A stretch of 51,526 bases of DNA from Ignavibacteria bacterium UBA2373 (GTDB lineage Bacteria > Bacteroidota > Ignavibacteria > Kapaibacteriales > UBA961). The stretch spans positions 1-51,526 of the forward strand of contig DDTD01000081.1 of the NCBI GenBank assembly GCA_002344005.1. The letters are read 5' to 3'. The notes under the pieces were generated by a model. The model was not told where the DNA came from, did not search any database, and saw nothing but the letters and a program-made list of their open reading frames with translations. This document shows, piece by piece, positions 17,501-26,193 of the stretch; positions within the stretch are counted from its first letter, which is position 1, and each line of letters starts with the position of its first letter. The position numbers and the translations under genes are program-made.

Positions 17501-18304
17501 TTAACAATAGAGTGCATTGGTGATTTTTTTTAGAGCCACTTCATTATCGAATGGTTTTGCAAGAAAATCTACAATACCTAATTTTAAAAACTCTTGAATG
17601 GTCGTAATATCATTTTCAGCAGTACAGGCAATTACTTTGATATGTTTGCAATGTTCAAATTCTCTGACCTTTTTTAAGAATGATACTCCATCCATTTCCG
17701 GCATTTTCATATCAACTATGATTAGGTCAATATGCTCAACTATAGGGGATTGTAAGTACTCAAGTGCAGTCAGCGGATTGTTGAAATCAACAAAATCCAA
17801 TTGCAATTTATGCGTGACAATGTTTCGAAAGATGAGTCGAATAGCCATCTCATCATCTACTGACATTACTCTTTGAGGTTGTTTATTTAAATCTGATAAA
17901 AACTGTTGATTATGACGTTTTATAGTGTCATAATTATTGAGGATGTTTTCTATAGAATGTTTAAAATCGTTATCATGAATTGGTTGATAGTGAATACCGT
18001 TATGACCTAAGCCATCTACAATATTTCTTGATTCGGTAGAATAATCATTCGTGCAAATAATAACAGGAGTCGCCGCAGATTCTTCATGACTTCGAATGTA
18101 TTGCAATACAGATAGCCCATTGACAACTGGTATTTGAAGTTCCATGACAATAATATCAGGAATAAAATTCTTCATCACGTGAAGCATCAATAATGAGGAC
18201 TCAAATTCACGAATTTCTATATCGGAATTGTTCTCCAAAATTCGCTTCATTTTATCTCGATGAAACTTATCTGAATCCAGAATAAATACTAATTTTTTTT
18301 TCAT
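17501..18304 (-). CDS. Double-receiver response regulator with a degenerate first receiver
   Basis: Encodes 267 residues: two CheY-like receiver domains and no output domain. The second (about 144-267) is canonical: acidic pair D150/D151, phospho-acceptor D198 in VDMKMPEMDG, T228 and K250 in LAKPF. The first (about 1-125) has acidic D10/D12 but Glu at the acceptor position (E55 in VMELQIP) and Gln in place of the conserved Lys (Q107 in HYQPIH), so it cannot be phosphorylated normally and may mimic the phosphorylated state. No kinase is nearby. It sits 2 bp from the DppC-like gene and 6 bp from holA in a tight run. Confidence 0.9.
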   Translation of the reverse strand: MKKKLVFILDSDKFHRDKMKRILENNSDIEIREFESSLLMLHVMKNFIPDIIVMELQIPVVNGLSVLQYIRSHEESAATPVIICTNDYSTESRNIVDGLGHNGIHYQPIHDNDFKHSIENILNNYDTIKRHNQQFLSDLNKQPQRVMSVDDEMAIRLIFRNIVTHKLQLDFVDFNNPLTALEYLQSPIVEHIDLIIVDMKMPEMDGVSFLKKVREFEHCKHIKVIACTAENDITTIQEFLKLGIVDFLAKPFDNEVALKKITNALYC

Positions 18305-18306
18305 GT

Positions 18307-19389
18307 TTATCTTTGAATTGATTTTGGATCAACTGCATCACGAAGTCCATCGCCGAGTAAATTAAAACCATAGACAGCTAAGCCGATAGCAATACTCGGG
18401 AAAATCGTTAGTCCCCAATTTAATCGGGCTAATATATATCCATATCCATCTTGAATGAGTATTCCCCATGATGGTTCAGGTTTCTGTATGCCTAACCCCA
18501 GAAAGCTTAGACTTGCCTCCGTGATAATTGCGCTTGCAATTCCTGCTGTTGCAACAACAATTATAGGACCTAATGCATTAGGTAAAATATGAATAAATAT
18601 TGTCCTAAATGTTGAAAATCCAAATGCTTTTGTTGCTTCAACATATTCCATCTCGCGTAATGAAAAAAACTGACCTCGGACAATCCGGGCTATTTCTACC
18701 CAACCTGTAATACCAATAACTATAAATGTTTGCCAATATGCATTGAGCGTAAAGCCAAATAGTGTGTCAACAGATTTAATCAAAGAAGAGAAAAGTATGG
18801 CAAGTAAAATAGTCGGGTAAGACCAGACAACAGTAATTATATATTGAATGACATTGTCCACCCAGCCTCGATAGTATCCTGCTAAAGCACCTAAGACAAT
18901 GCCAATTGCTAAGGAAATAAGAACAGATACAACACCCACAGATAAACTTATTCTTGCACCATATAAAAGACGGCTGAATAAATCTCTGCCAAAATTATCC
19001 GTTCCGAGATAATATGTTGGTGTTATATGCCATTTGCTTTCTGTTGTTCCCCATAAATATTTGCTGTGAATAGTAACTTTGCGATGAGAAATATCTATGT
19101 ATGTGATGCTGTCGCCGATGATTTTATGAGAAAGTATCGGCACATAGACAGGCGAATGAGGGGTCGAAGGATTATGCTTTAAAATGATATTGCCAACGAA
19201 TCCCATTGGCTTGACCGAATATTCCAATATTTGCGTAGTTGGATCGAAGATTGTAAATAATGGAGCAAAAACTGCAGCAATTACTAAGATAGTTATCAAG
19301 ATAATACCTGTAATACCTGCCTTATGTTTCAATAATTTTTGTAAAGCATGGCGGCTTAAGCTTTTTGAGTTGCTATGATGAGTATTCAT
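18307..19389 (-). CDS. Peptide-type ABC transporter permease (DppC/OppC-like)
   Basis: Encodes 360 residues. One N-terminal helix (about 25-50) is followed by an unusually long periplasmic segment of roughly 85 residues, then the diagnostic LGTDNFGRDLFSRLLYGARISL and five helices. The EAA-type coupling loop (EYVEATKAFGFS ... FIHILPNALGPI) is intact. By family it moves peptides or nickel with DppB, two ATPases and a binding protein; only the DppB partner is next to it (6 bp away). Substrate unknown. Confidence 0.9.
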   Translation of the reverse strand: MNTHHSNSKSLSRHALQKLLKHKAGITGIILITILVIAAVFAPLFTIFDPTTQILEYSVKPMGFVGNIILKHNPSTPHSPVYVPILSHKIIGDSITYIDISHRKVTIHSKYLWGTTESKWHITPTYYLGTDNFGRDLFSRLLYGARISLSVGVVSVLISLAIGIVLGALAGYYRGWVDNVIQYIITVVWSYPTILLAILFSSLIKSVDTLFGFTLNAYWQTFIVIGITGWVEIARIVRGQFFSLREMEYVEATKAFGFSTFRTIFIHILPNALGPIIVVATAGIASAIITEASLSFLGLGIQKPEPSWGILIQDGYGYILARLNWGLTIFPSIAIGLAVYGFNLLGDGLRDAVDPKSIQR

Positions 19390-19394
19390 TTATT

Positions 19395-20321
19395 TTAGCC
19401 CAATTTTACTTTAGGATCAACAACTGCGTATAAAACATCAACAATAAAATTGACTAATACGAAAATAATTGCGGCAAATAATACAGAACCTTGAATTGCC
19501 GGATAATCTAGTTTAAGAATCGCATCTATGGTAAACATACCTATACCGGGCCAATTAAAAATATATTCGATAAAGTAAGAACCGGCTAATAGTCCTGCAA
19601 ACCAAGCACTCACAGTTGTGATAACCGGATTAAGCGCATTGCGTAAGGCATGGCGAGCGACGGTTGTAAATTCTGATAGACCCTTTGCGCGTGCAGTTCT
19701 GATATAATCTTGGCTTAATGTATCAATCATACTGCTTCGAGTTACACGCGCAATAATAGATAATGGCCTTAAAGCTAATGCCATGGAAGGTAAAATCAGA
19801 TGATTCCAACCGCGGTCAATATAGCCGGATATGGGTAAGATATCAAGAATAACCCCAAATACCAATAAATATAATAAACCAAGAACAAAAGAAGGCATGG
19901 AGATTCCAAAGAGTGCAATTGCCATAACGCCGGAATCAAGAAATTTTCCTTGATATAAAGCAGCAATAACGCCAATAATTATTCCGAATATTGTTGAGAA
20001 CAGTAAAGCGGTGATGGTTAAAAGGGCTGTTGCCGGAAAACGTTCTTGCAATGTTTCTATAATAGTTCTATTTGTTGTAAAAGATTTTCCAAGATCGCCT
20101 TTGAGTACTTTGCCAACATAATCAATGTATTGAATTATTTTGGGACGATCAAGACCTAATTCTTTTCTGAGAGCGATGACGGATTGTTCATCGGCTCTTT
20201 GACCCAACATTACACGTGCAGGGTCACCGGGGAGTGCGTAATTCACAATAAATGAAGATGTTATTACTCCAAGTAATACCACAATCATATAGAAAAATTT
20301 ACGAATAATAAAAACTACCAT
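19395..20321 (-). CDS. Peptide-type ABC transporter permease (DppB/OppB-like)
   Basis: Encodes 308 residues with six membrane helices. The N-terminal PGDPARVMLGQRAD and the coupling loop QDYIRTARAKGLSEFTTVARHALRNALNPV are the standard DppB signatures, and the C-terminus (VVDPKVKLG) is complete. It forms the permease heterodimer with the DppC-like gene downstream; no ATPase or solute-binding gene accompanies the pair. The HD-GYP-like gene lies 4 bp upstream, which suggests one transcript. Confidence 0.92.
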   Translation of the reverse strand: MVVFIIRKFFYMIVVLLGVITSSFIVNYALPGDPARVMLGQRADEQSVIALRKELGLDRPKIIQYIDYVGKVLKGDLGKSFTTNRTIIETLQERFPATALLTITALLFSTIFGIIIGVIAALYQGKFLDSGVMAIALFGISMPSFVLGLLYLLVFGVILDILPISGYIDRGWNHLILPSMALALRPLSIIARVTRSSMIDTLSQDYIRTARAKGLSEFTTVARHALRNALNPVITTVSAWFAGLLAGSYFIEYIFNWPGIGMFTIDAILKLDYPAIQGSVLFAAIIFVLVNFIVDVLYAVVDPKVKLG

Positions 20322-20325
20322 AACT

Positions 20326-21204
20326 CTATATTACCACTAAAATTTTCATGGAAATTTCTTTGTTTTCTGCAAATCGAATTAACTTAGGTATGGTTGAATC
20401 TGTTATTAAATCGCCTTGTGAGGCAATGAGTAATCCAAATGATGTACGTAAGTCTTCGGCTAATCTCATACCGGGTTTAAGTTGATTAATCATTACTCTC
20501 ATAAAAGATTTTCCGGCAAATTGTCTTCGTTCATTTTCCATAACGGCGTTAAATGCCGCTACAATTTTAGGGTCGAACATTGAACCGGCTCTTTTATTCA
20601 CCAATGTCATGGTTTGTGCATGTTTTACTGTAATTGCTTCTTGTTGCATTTGTGGTGGTGGTGTAGAGTATGCTTCATGTCGTGACCCACGCATTTTGTA
20701 CATGATATTGTGATAAAAATTGGTAACAGCAATAATTCGTGCACCGATGTGGATATCGTGTTCGCGTTTTTTAGAGGGAAATCCCATTCCATCATATCGT
20801 TCATGGTGTTGTGAGACGATATTGGCAATTGAGAGCATTCCTTCATGCATGCTTAATATACGATGCCCGGTTTCCACATGCGAAGCATAGTGCTTGAAGT
20901 CAAAAGAATTTAGCTCAGAAGACAATTGTGATAAAAATTGCGGAGGCAATGAAAATTTTCCTATGTCATGAAGGTATCCGGCTGTTTCAATTTCAAAAAC
21001 CTCACGATCGGATAACATTAGTGCACGAGCTACTGCAGCTGATTTTTCGCCGACAAAAGCAACATGACTATTTTCATGGTATCGGTCGAATACTGTAACT
21101 ACTTCAACAAGCATGTCCACCGTTTGCAGAAAACTTCGTGCATATTTTGTAGAAACGAGCTCTAATCGCTCCTGCAATTCTGTTATTAACTCATTATTAT
21201 CCAT
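20326..21204 (-). CDS. HD-GYP-like domain protein with an altered metal site
   Basis: Encodes 292 residues from ATG 21204, chosen because the longer frame would overlap murI by 65 bp; this start overlaps it by 8 bp. The HD-GYP domain (about 40-225) keeps H47, H79-D80 (LHDIGK), H109 and HHERYDGMGFP (133-143, so GYP reads GFP). Where the family has VADxFDA this protein has VTNFYHN, putting Asn162 at a usual metal-ligand Asp. The C-terminal part (LKPGMRLAEDL) is a module often found with HD-GYP. Canonical relatives hydrolyse cyclic-di-GMP; activity here is doubtful. Confidence 0.85.
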   Translation of the reverse strand: MDNNELITELQERLELVSTKYARSFLQTVDMLVEVVTVFDRYHENSHVAFVGEKSAAVARALMLSDREVFEIETAGYLHDIGKFSLPPQFLSQLSSELNSFDFKHYASHVETGHRILSMHEGMLSIANIVSQHHERYDGMGFPSKKREHDIHIGARIIAVTNFYHNIMYKMRGSRHEAYSTPPPQMQQEAITVKHAQTMTLVNKRAGSMFDPKIVAAFNAVMENERRQFAGKSFMRVMINQLKPGMRLAEDLRTSFGLLIASQGDLITDSTIPKLIRFAENKEISMKILVVI

Positions 21205-22087
21205 ATCGAAACTCTGAACTGTGAATGTCAGTTGAAATTGGTAAAGCATCGTTTGGTTCAATAATAACCCTTTGAGGCTGCGGTACGTGATACCCTAAAA
21301 ACTCTTCGGCTATGACAGAAAAATTTGGTGTTGTATCTGTAATAAAATATTCTGTATGTTCAATGTGTGTCGGTAAAATTGTCGTTGTTACATTATTTGA
21401 TTGGGTTAAAATTTCAAGGGAAATTTTGGCTGCATATTCGCCACAATCAATCAATGTGACATTCGGAAGAGTTGTTGAGAGTAAATTATGCAAAAGCGGG
21501 TAATGCGTGCAGCCCATAATTAATGTATCTACTTTGTCATGTATCATCGGCTTCAGATACTCTTGCGCGATAAGAGCTGCGGCTTGATGATGTTGCCAAC
21601 CTTCTTCAGCTAATGGAACAAAAAGCGGACACGATTGCGCTGTGACATGCAATTGTGAATGAGGTGTCGGGACCATGGTATGAAAGATACGCAAAGCATC
21701 CTGATAGGCATTGCTGCCTATGGTTGCTCTTGTACCTATGATCCCAATTCTACCATTTGACGATTCTTGCAATGCTCCGCGAGCAGCTGGCGCAATCATA
21801 CCAACGACCGGTACAGAGGAAAAATCCTGTACTTCATCAAGAGCATTTGCCGATACTGTATTGCATGCAACGACAATAAGTTTTACGTTTTTTGCCATTA
21901 AAAAGCCGGCACATTGTTGTGCATAGAGCCGTATGGTTTCCTTAGATTTATTACCATAAGGAACCCGAGCTGTATCGCCCAGATACAAAAAACGCTCATT
22001 AGGCATCATTTTTCTCAGATGTTTGAGGACGGTCAGCCCTCCGATGCCGGAATCAAAGACTCCGATAGGTTGATTTTTATTCATCAT
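21197..22087 (-). CDS. murI: Glutamate racemase
   Basis: Encodes 296 residues. GVFDSGIGGLTVL, the first catalytic Cys in VACNTVSA and the second in GCTHYPLL are all present, as is the substrate segment YLGDTARVPYG. Known role: converts L- to D-glutamate for peptidoglycan. Two adjacent ATGs (22087, 22084) could start translation. A TATCTTTG box ends four bases upstream (see findings). First gene of the seven-gene minus-strand run ending in waaA. Confidence 0.96.
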   Translation of the reverse strand: MMNKNQPIGVFDSGIGGLTVLKHLRKMMPNERFLYLGDTARVPYGNKSKETIRLYAQQCAGFLMAKNVKLIVVACNTVSANALDEVQDFSSVPVVGMIAPAARGALQESSNGRIGIIGTRATIGSNAYQDALRIFHTMVPTPHSQLHVTAQSCPLFVPLAEEGWQHHQAAALIAQEYLKPMIHDKVDTLIMGCTHYPLLHNLLSTTLPNVTLIDCGEYAAKISLEILTQSNNVTTTILPTHIEHTEYFITDTTPNFSVIAEEFLGYHVPQPQRVIIEPNDALPISTDIHSSEFRYG

Positions 22088-22091
22088 GAAG

Positions 22092-22099
22092 CAAAGATA
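22092..22099 (-). promoter_or_regulatory. Candidate -7 box abutting murI
   Basis: TATCTTTG on the minus strand matches TAnnTTTG exactly, but only four bases separate it from the first murI ATG, and no TTG lies at the expected -33 distance. If it is functional, the transcript would be nearly leaderless. Confidence 0.3.
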
Positions 22100-22169
22100 C
22101 GAACTTTTTTTTTCTCATTTTTTTGTTGTAACTTGTAACTATGTTCAATGACACATTCATTATATCTGT

Positions 22170-23564
22170 ATGCGAATGAAAAACTATTTTTATATCATAG
22201 TTCTATCGGTAATTATGACATTGGGTATTACCCAAACAGTCTTTGCAAATAATAGCGCAAGTGACGGTCATGGTACTTTTGCTTACACATTTTTATGGAT
22301 AGCTGTGATTCTATTGTTGTCCAAACTTGGCAGTGTTGTTGAAAAGTTTGGTTTACCTTCAGTTTTGGGAGAACTGACTGTCGGTATCATCCTTGGTAAT
22401 CTTTCTCTGTTGTCATTTGACTTCTTTGAGCCAATAAAACAGGATACTACTTTACGATTTCTTGCAGAATTGGGAGTGGTTATACTATTATTTCAGGTCG
22501 GTTTAGAATCGAATGTTACGTCAATGAAACAAGTGGGGCTTCGTGCCTCACTTGTAGCGCTGGTTGGTGTAATTGTACCATTTGTGATGGGGGCTTACAT
22601 TCTTGGTCCTTTCGTATTTACAGAAGGAACTCCACAACACATCGCTCATGGTTCTTTGTTCCTTGGTGCCACATTGACCGCAACATCTGTTGGTATAACT
22701 GCAAGAGTATTCAAAGATTTGAGAGCATTACATCTTAAAGAAGCACGCATAATTCTTGGAGCCGCCGTTATTGATGATATTGTTGGTTTAATGATATTAT
22801 CTGTTATACAATCAATCGTCATCACCGGTCAATTTGAAATATTGGAGGTAATTCGTGTTGCATTTGTATCCTTACTTTTTTTGTTTGGGGGCTTGATACT
22901 GGGTCGTTATATAGGCATTCCAGTAGCTCGCATTATTTCGAGTATAAATAAATCTTCCGGTGCAAAATTAGGTTTAGCATTAGCCATGTGCCTATTCTTT
23001 GCATACATTGCGCACAGCATTGGTTTGGCTCCTATAGTGGGTGCTTTTACAGCCGGTTTATTACTGGATGAAGTATTTTTTAGTTCTTTTGACGGACCGT
23101 CTGTTATACCTAAAATCACTGCTGCATTAGGTGGAACTTCTAATCCTATAGCACAAGAAGTAACTCATGTACTTGAAGAGCATACCGAAAAACATTTAGA
23201 AGAAATTATTGAACCTATCGGGCAATTTCTTATGCCGATTTTTTTTATTGTTGTTGGCTTGGATGTACGACTTGATGTATTGTTTCAACCGAGCATTTTA
23301 CTCATTGCATTAGGGGTGACAATCATGGCTGTTCTCGGAAAAATTGTCTCAGGTTTCGTTGCCGGTAAAGGCACAAATAAGCTCTTGATAGGATGGGGAA
23401 TGGTGCCAAGAGGTGAGGTAGGACTAATCTTTGCCTCTGTTGGTAAAGGGTTAGGGGTTGTCAATGATGAATTGTTTTCGGTTATAGTGATCGTAGTTAT
23501 TATGACAACGCTTCTCACACCACCAATACTTTCTTCAATCATTAGGAGAAATGTGCAACAATGA
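22170..23564 (+). CDS. Cation:proton antiporter (CPA2/Kef-type)
   Basis: Encodes 464 residues. A signal-like first helix ending near TVFAN is followed by about twelve membrane helices with CPA2 features: LPSVLGELTVGIILGNL, LAELGVVILLFQVGLE, the central GAAVIDDIVGLMIL with paired Asp residues typical of exchangers, and the late GMVPRGEVGLIFA motif. There is no TrkA-N or USP domain, so it is a membrane-only exchanger. Ion (K+ or Na+) not determinable. Its stop overlaps the ATG of a 59-residue membrane protein. Confidence 0.93.
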   Translation: MRMKNYFYIIVLSVIMTLGITQTVFANNSASDGHGTFAYTFLWIAVILLLSKLGSVVEKFGLPSVLGELTVGIILGNLSLLSFDFFEPIKQDTTLRFLAELGVVILLFQVGLESNVTSMKQVGLRASLVALVGVIVPFVMGAYILGPFVFTEGTPQHIAHGSLFLGATLTATSVGITARVFKDLRALHLKEARIILGAAVIDDIVGLMILSVIQSIVITGQFEILEVIRVAFVSLLFLFGGLILGRYIGIPVARIISSINKSSGAKLGLALAMCLFFAYIAHSIGLAPIVGAFTAGLLLDEVFFSSFDGPSVIPKITAALGGTSNPIAQEVTHVLEEHTEKHLEEIIEPIGQFLMPIFFIVVGLDVRLDVLFQPSILLIALGVTIMAVLGKIVSGFVAGKGTNKLLIGWGMVPRGEVGLIFASVGKGLGVVNDELFSVIVIVVIMTTLLTPPILSSIIRRNVQQ

Positions 23565-23740
23565 TATATCATGTTATAGTCGGTATTTTTTGTGTTATTG
23601 GCTTTGGACGACTGTTGATATTATTCAAAAGATTTGGCAAACCTGAATATAACAATGAAAAAACTGCCAAAGAGTTTCTTTTGATATTTGCCTTTTTGTT
23701 TATATCCCCTTTTATTGTTTCTTTATTTGTCGCTGAGTAG
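23561..23740 (+). CDS. Small two-helix membrane protein coupled to the antiporter
   Basis: Encodes 59 residues beginning MIYHVIVGIFCVIGFGRLL. Its ATG overlaps the antiporter stop in an ATGA arrangement, which usually indicates translational coupling. Two hydrophobic segments (about 3-21 and 39-56) flank a charged loop, KRFGKPEYNNEKTAKE. No family recognised. A small accessory subunit of the antiporter is the simplest reading (inference from overlap). The stop lies 9 bp before the convergent ybaK stop. Confidence 0.6.
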   Translation: MIYHVIVGIFCVIGFGRLLILFKRFGKPEYNNEKTAKEFLLIFAFLFISPFIVSLFVAE

Positions 23741-23749
23741 TCGGAACTA

Positions 23750-24220
23750 TCAGCACTCTATGATCTTTGCTTGTGTCATCGTCTTTAGATCATGAGGCGA
23801 AATCAGTATTTGCAGGCCTCTTAAGCCGGGGCTTATGCTTATAGTCTGATAACAGAAAGCAGATGTATCTATAAATGTTGGAAACATTTTCTTCATCCCG
23901 ATAGGTGAGCATCCACCACGAATATATCCGGTCACGTTCAACAATTCTTTTTGTGGCAACATATTGCATGATTTATTACCGGTTTGTATTGCTGTTGATT
24001 TTAACGATAATTCCTTCACCGATTGTACTACAACGACAAAATAGGGCAATAAAGATCCTTGTAATACTAAAGTTTTAAATACTCTGTCGGGAGGTAACCC
24101 TATTTTTTTTGCTACGGTAAGCGCATCAAGTTCTTCATCATTTACAGAATATTCAAGAACAGTATATGGGATTTTCGACCCATCTAATATTCTGCAAGCA
24201 TTCGTTTTTATAGAACCCAT
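23750..24220 (-). CDS. ybaK: Cys-tRNA(Pro) deacylase, YbaK/EbsC type
   Basis: Encodes 156 residues, a single YbaK domain. PDRVFKTLVLQG carries the conserved catalytic Lys region, GYIRGGCSPIGMKK is the substrate-pocket motif and SPGLRGLQILISP closes the domain; all are typical of YbaK. Known role: hydrolyses Cys mischarged onto tRNA-Pro, in trans to ProRS. It follows the OmpA-like gene by 6 bp on the same strand. Confidence 0.95.
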   Translation of the reverse strand: MGSIKTNACRILDGSKIPYTVLEYSVNDEELDALTVAKKIGLPPDRVFKTLVLQGSLLPYFVVVVQSVKELSLKSTAIQTGNKSCNMLPQKELLNVTGYIRGGCSPIGMKKMFPTFIDTSAFCYQTISISPGLRGLQILISPHDLKTMTQAKIIEC

Positions 24221-24226
24221 TTTAAT

Positions 24227-26176
24227 CTATTCGATAACTTTTACCGTAACTGTTCTATGAAGTATTCGAGCTATCGCAGATGGATCATAATTCTGTTGAA
24301 CATTATCATAGTTAATAATACACTTAGATTCATCTATACCGAGCAATTGTAGTGTAGATTTGATTCGTGATTTAGCAAGATTGAGATTATATTCAGGTGT
24401 TCCGAAGTTATCGGTCTTTGGGAATAGTTGGATTTTCTTACCTTTTTGTATCTCGGCTTTTATATATTGTAGAGTTTCAAAATTAATTGAAGAGAACTCT
24501 GATGCATTAAAATTAAAATAGCCAAGAATATAATCATTGTTCTCTGAACCGGAAGAATAGAACTTTTTGTTTTCAATAACAGTATTTACTGTAGGAGAAA
24601 TTTTAAATTGTAAACCCGCAGCAGTTCTTCGATCGCTTGCGTCAGCAAGTGCATAATCAAAAACTATGCGCGTTGGTTGACCTTGCATAATATCATTTGT
24701 CGTAAATTGTAATGTCATATTTTTATCATTAAGATCGAACATTTTTTTCATTTCAAAATTTACTTTTCCAAATGCTTGATATGGTGTTGATTCTGCAATA
24801 ATTTTAGGCTCAAAAAATAATGTAATCGGTGTATGTGTTGTTTGTTGTTGTTCAAATGTCACTGCAATCGTACGCATTTTCCCATTCACCATTATGCGAA
24901 CAGAGCGATCTTCATCCAATAACTCTTCGCGCATTTCTCTTACGGTACCTTCTTGTTTAATAATTCGTTTTGCCACTTGAACATTATCCACCCCATTTTC
25001 AAAAAGAAATTTAGCAACATTCTCAACACGTTCATCAGCAATGCCTGACGGTTCATCAGGAGCAGAAAATCCGACTAACTCGACCTTAGTATCAACATTT
25101 TCTCGTAAAAGTGAGACTAAGCCTAATAATACAGCTGCTTGAGCATTTTCTTCCGATGAAGCCGAAGAGAGCGGAATTTGTGGAGGAATATCTGCCATAT
25201 TTTTCTTGAAGAAAATAATAGGTGCAGCATCATGCAAATATCGTTTTTTGAGAATTTCATATTGTACTTTAATGCTTTCCCCATCACTTATTGGTGAACC
25301 ATCTTGTCTTTTAACTACAATCGCCAGTTCTAACTTTTTAGGAACTTCAATAGGCGGCGGCGGTGGGGGAGGAGGTAATCTCTCAGGTTTAGGTTCGGCA
25401 AGACGATATTGAAACTCTAAAGATGGACGTATATGCAAAGCACTCCACACCAAATCTTGAACAAAAGGAGTTATTTGTGGTAAAACGCGTAGATTTGTAG
25501 CAAGTGCGATTTGTTCTGTCAGTGGTATATCATAACGTAACCCCATAAAAGGTGCAATAAATAAAGACTGAGTACTTGGAATTGTACCCGAAGCGGCACC
25601 TCTGATTGAGGAACCGGTTTCGACCCATTTGAGATTACTTGGCTCAATAATTTCCTGATTCTGACTAAATGTTTTTGTAATATATGTTCCGGCTGATGCA
25701 CCGATTGTAATTCCGAAAGGAATATCTTTTAAAGGGAATAATGATATGAATGGGTCAATACTTATAACAGACAATGTAGTTGCTAAATTGTGACGAGAAA
25801 TCACTCTGTTAAGTGAATTACCTGAAATCACATTAAATGAAAATTCTTCTGTTGTTAGGTCGCCGCCAACTCCCGCATAACCTAAGGAAATACCGTAGGT
25901 GTATGGCAAATTAAAAAGTAGATTCTCAGGTACAAATTCAATACCGGCAGAAAATGTAGGTGAAAATCCATTACCTTTTGTAAAACCGGAACAACAATTA
26001 GGAATCCCGGGTAATTCAGCAAAATTAGCAGTATGCAATGATATATTTCCGCCTAGAGAGGCTGTAATTTTGATAGGTTTTAAAATTGTACTATCCTTTT
26101 CACCATGTAGAAGATTAGTGAAACAGAAGAAGCAAATAAATATATACGCAAATAGATAATTCTGTAAATATTTCAT
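24227..26176 (-). CDS. Outer-membrane beta-barrel protein with OmpA-like C-terminal regions
   Basis: Encodes 649 residues. A signal peptide (about 1-25) leads to a barrel-like region (about 35-270) rich in alternating hydrophobic segments such as YGISLGYAGVGGDL. A proline linker of eight consecutive Pro near residue 278 precedes a region with OmpA-like character (VELVGFSAPDEPSGIADERVE, then RSVRIMV). A second weaker OmpA-like copy at the C-terminus shows YNLNLAKSRIKSTLQLLGID. Probable role: envelope protein linking outer membrane and peptidoglycan. It follows the large T9SS gene by 17 bp and precedes ybaK by 6 bp. Confidence 0.7.
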   Translation of the reverse strand: MKYLQNYLFAYIFICFFCFTNLLHGEKDSTILKPIKITASLGGNISLHTANFAELPGIPNCCSGFTKGNGFSPTFSAGIEFVPENLLFNLPYTYGISLGYAGVGGDLTTEEFSFNVISGNSLNRVISRHNLATTLSVISIDPFISLFPLKDIPFGITIGASAGTYITKTFSQNQEIIEPSNLKWVETGSSIRGAASGTIPSTQSLFIAPFMGLRYDIPLTEQIALATNLRVLPQITPFVQDLVWSALHIRPSLEFQYRLAEPKPERLPPPPPPPPIEVPKKLELAIVVKRQDGSPISDGESIKVQYEILKKRYLHDAAPIIFFKKNMADIPPQIPLSSASSEENAQAAVLLGLVSLLRENVDTKVELVGFSAPDEPSGIADERVENVAKFLFENGVDNVQVAKRIIKQEGTVREMREELLDEDRSVRIMVNGKMRTIAVTFEQQQTTHTPITLFFEPKIIAESTPYQAFGKVNFEMKKMFDLNDKNMTLQFTTNDIMQGQPTRIVFDYALADASDRRTAAGLQFKISPTVNTVIENKKFYSSGSENNDYILGYFNFNASEFSSINFETLQYIKAEIQKGKKIQLFPKTDNFGTPEYNLNLAKSRIKSTLQLLGIDESKCIINYDNVQQNYDPSAIARILHRTVTVKVIE

Positions 26177-26193
26177 AAGTAAAGTACTCTGTA

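Noticed and set aside
18171..18186. parS-like TTCATCACGTGAAGCA inside the response-regulator gene
   Set aside because: Twelve of sixteen positions match; the left arm is poor and it lies in a coding region. Needs ParB binding data.
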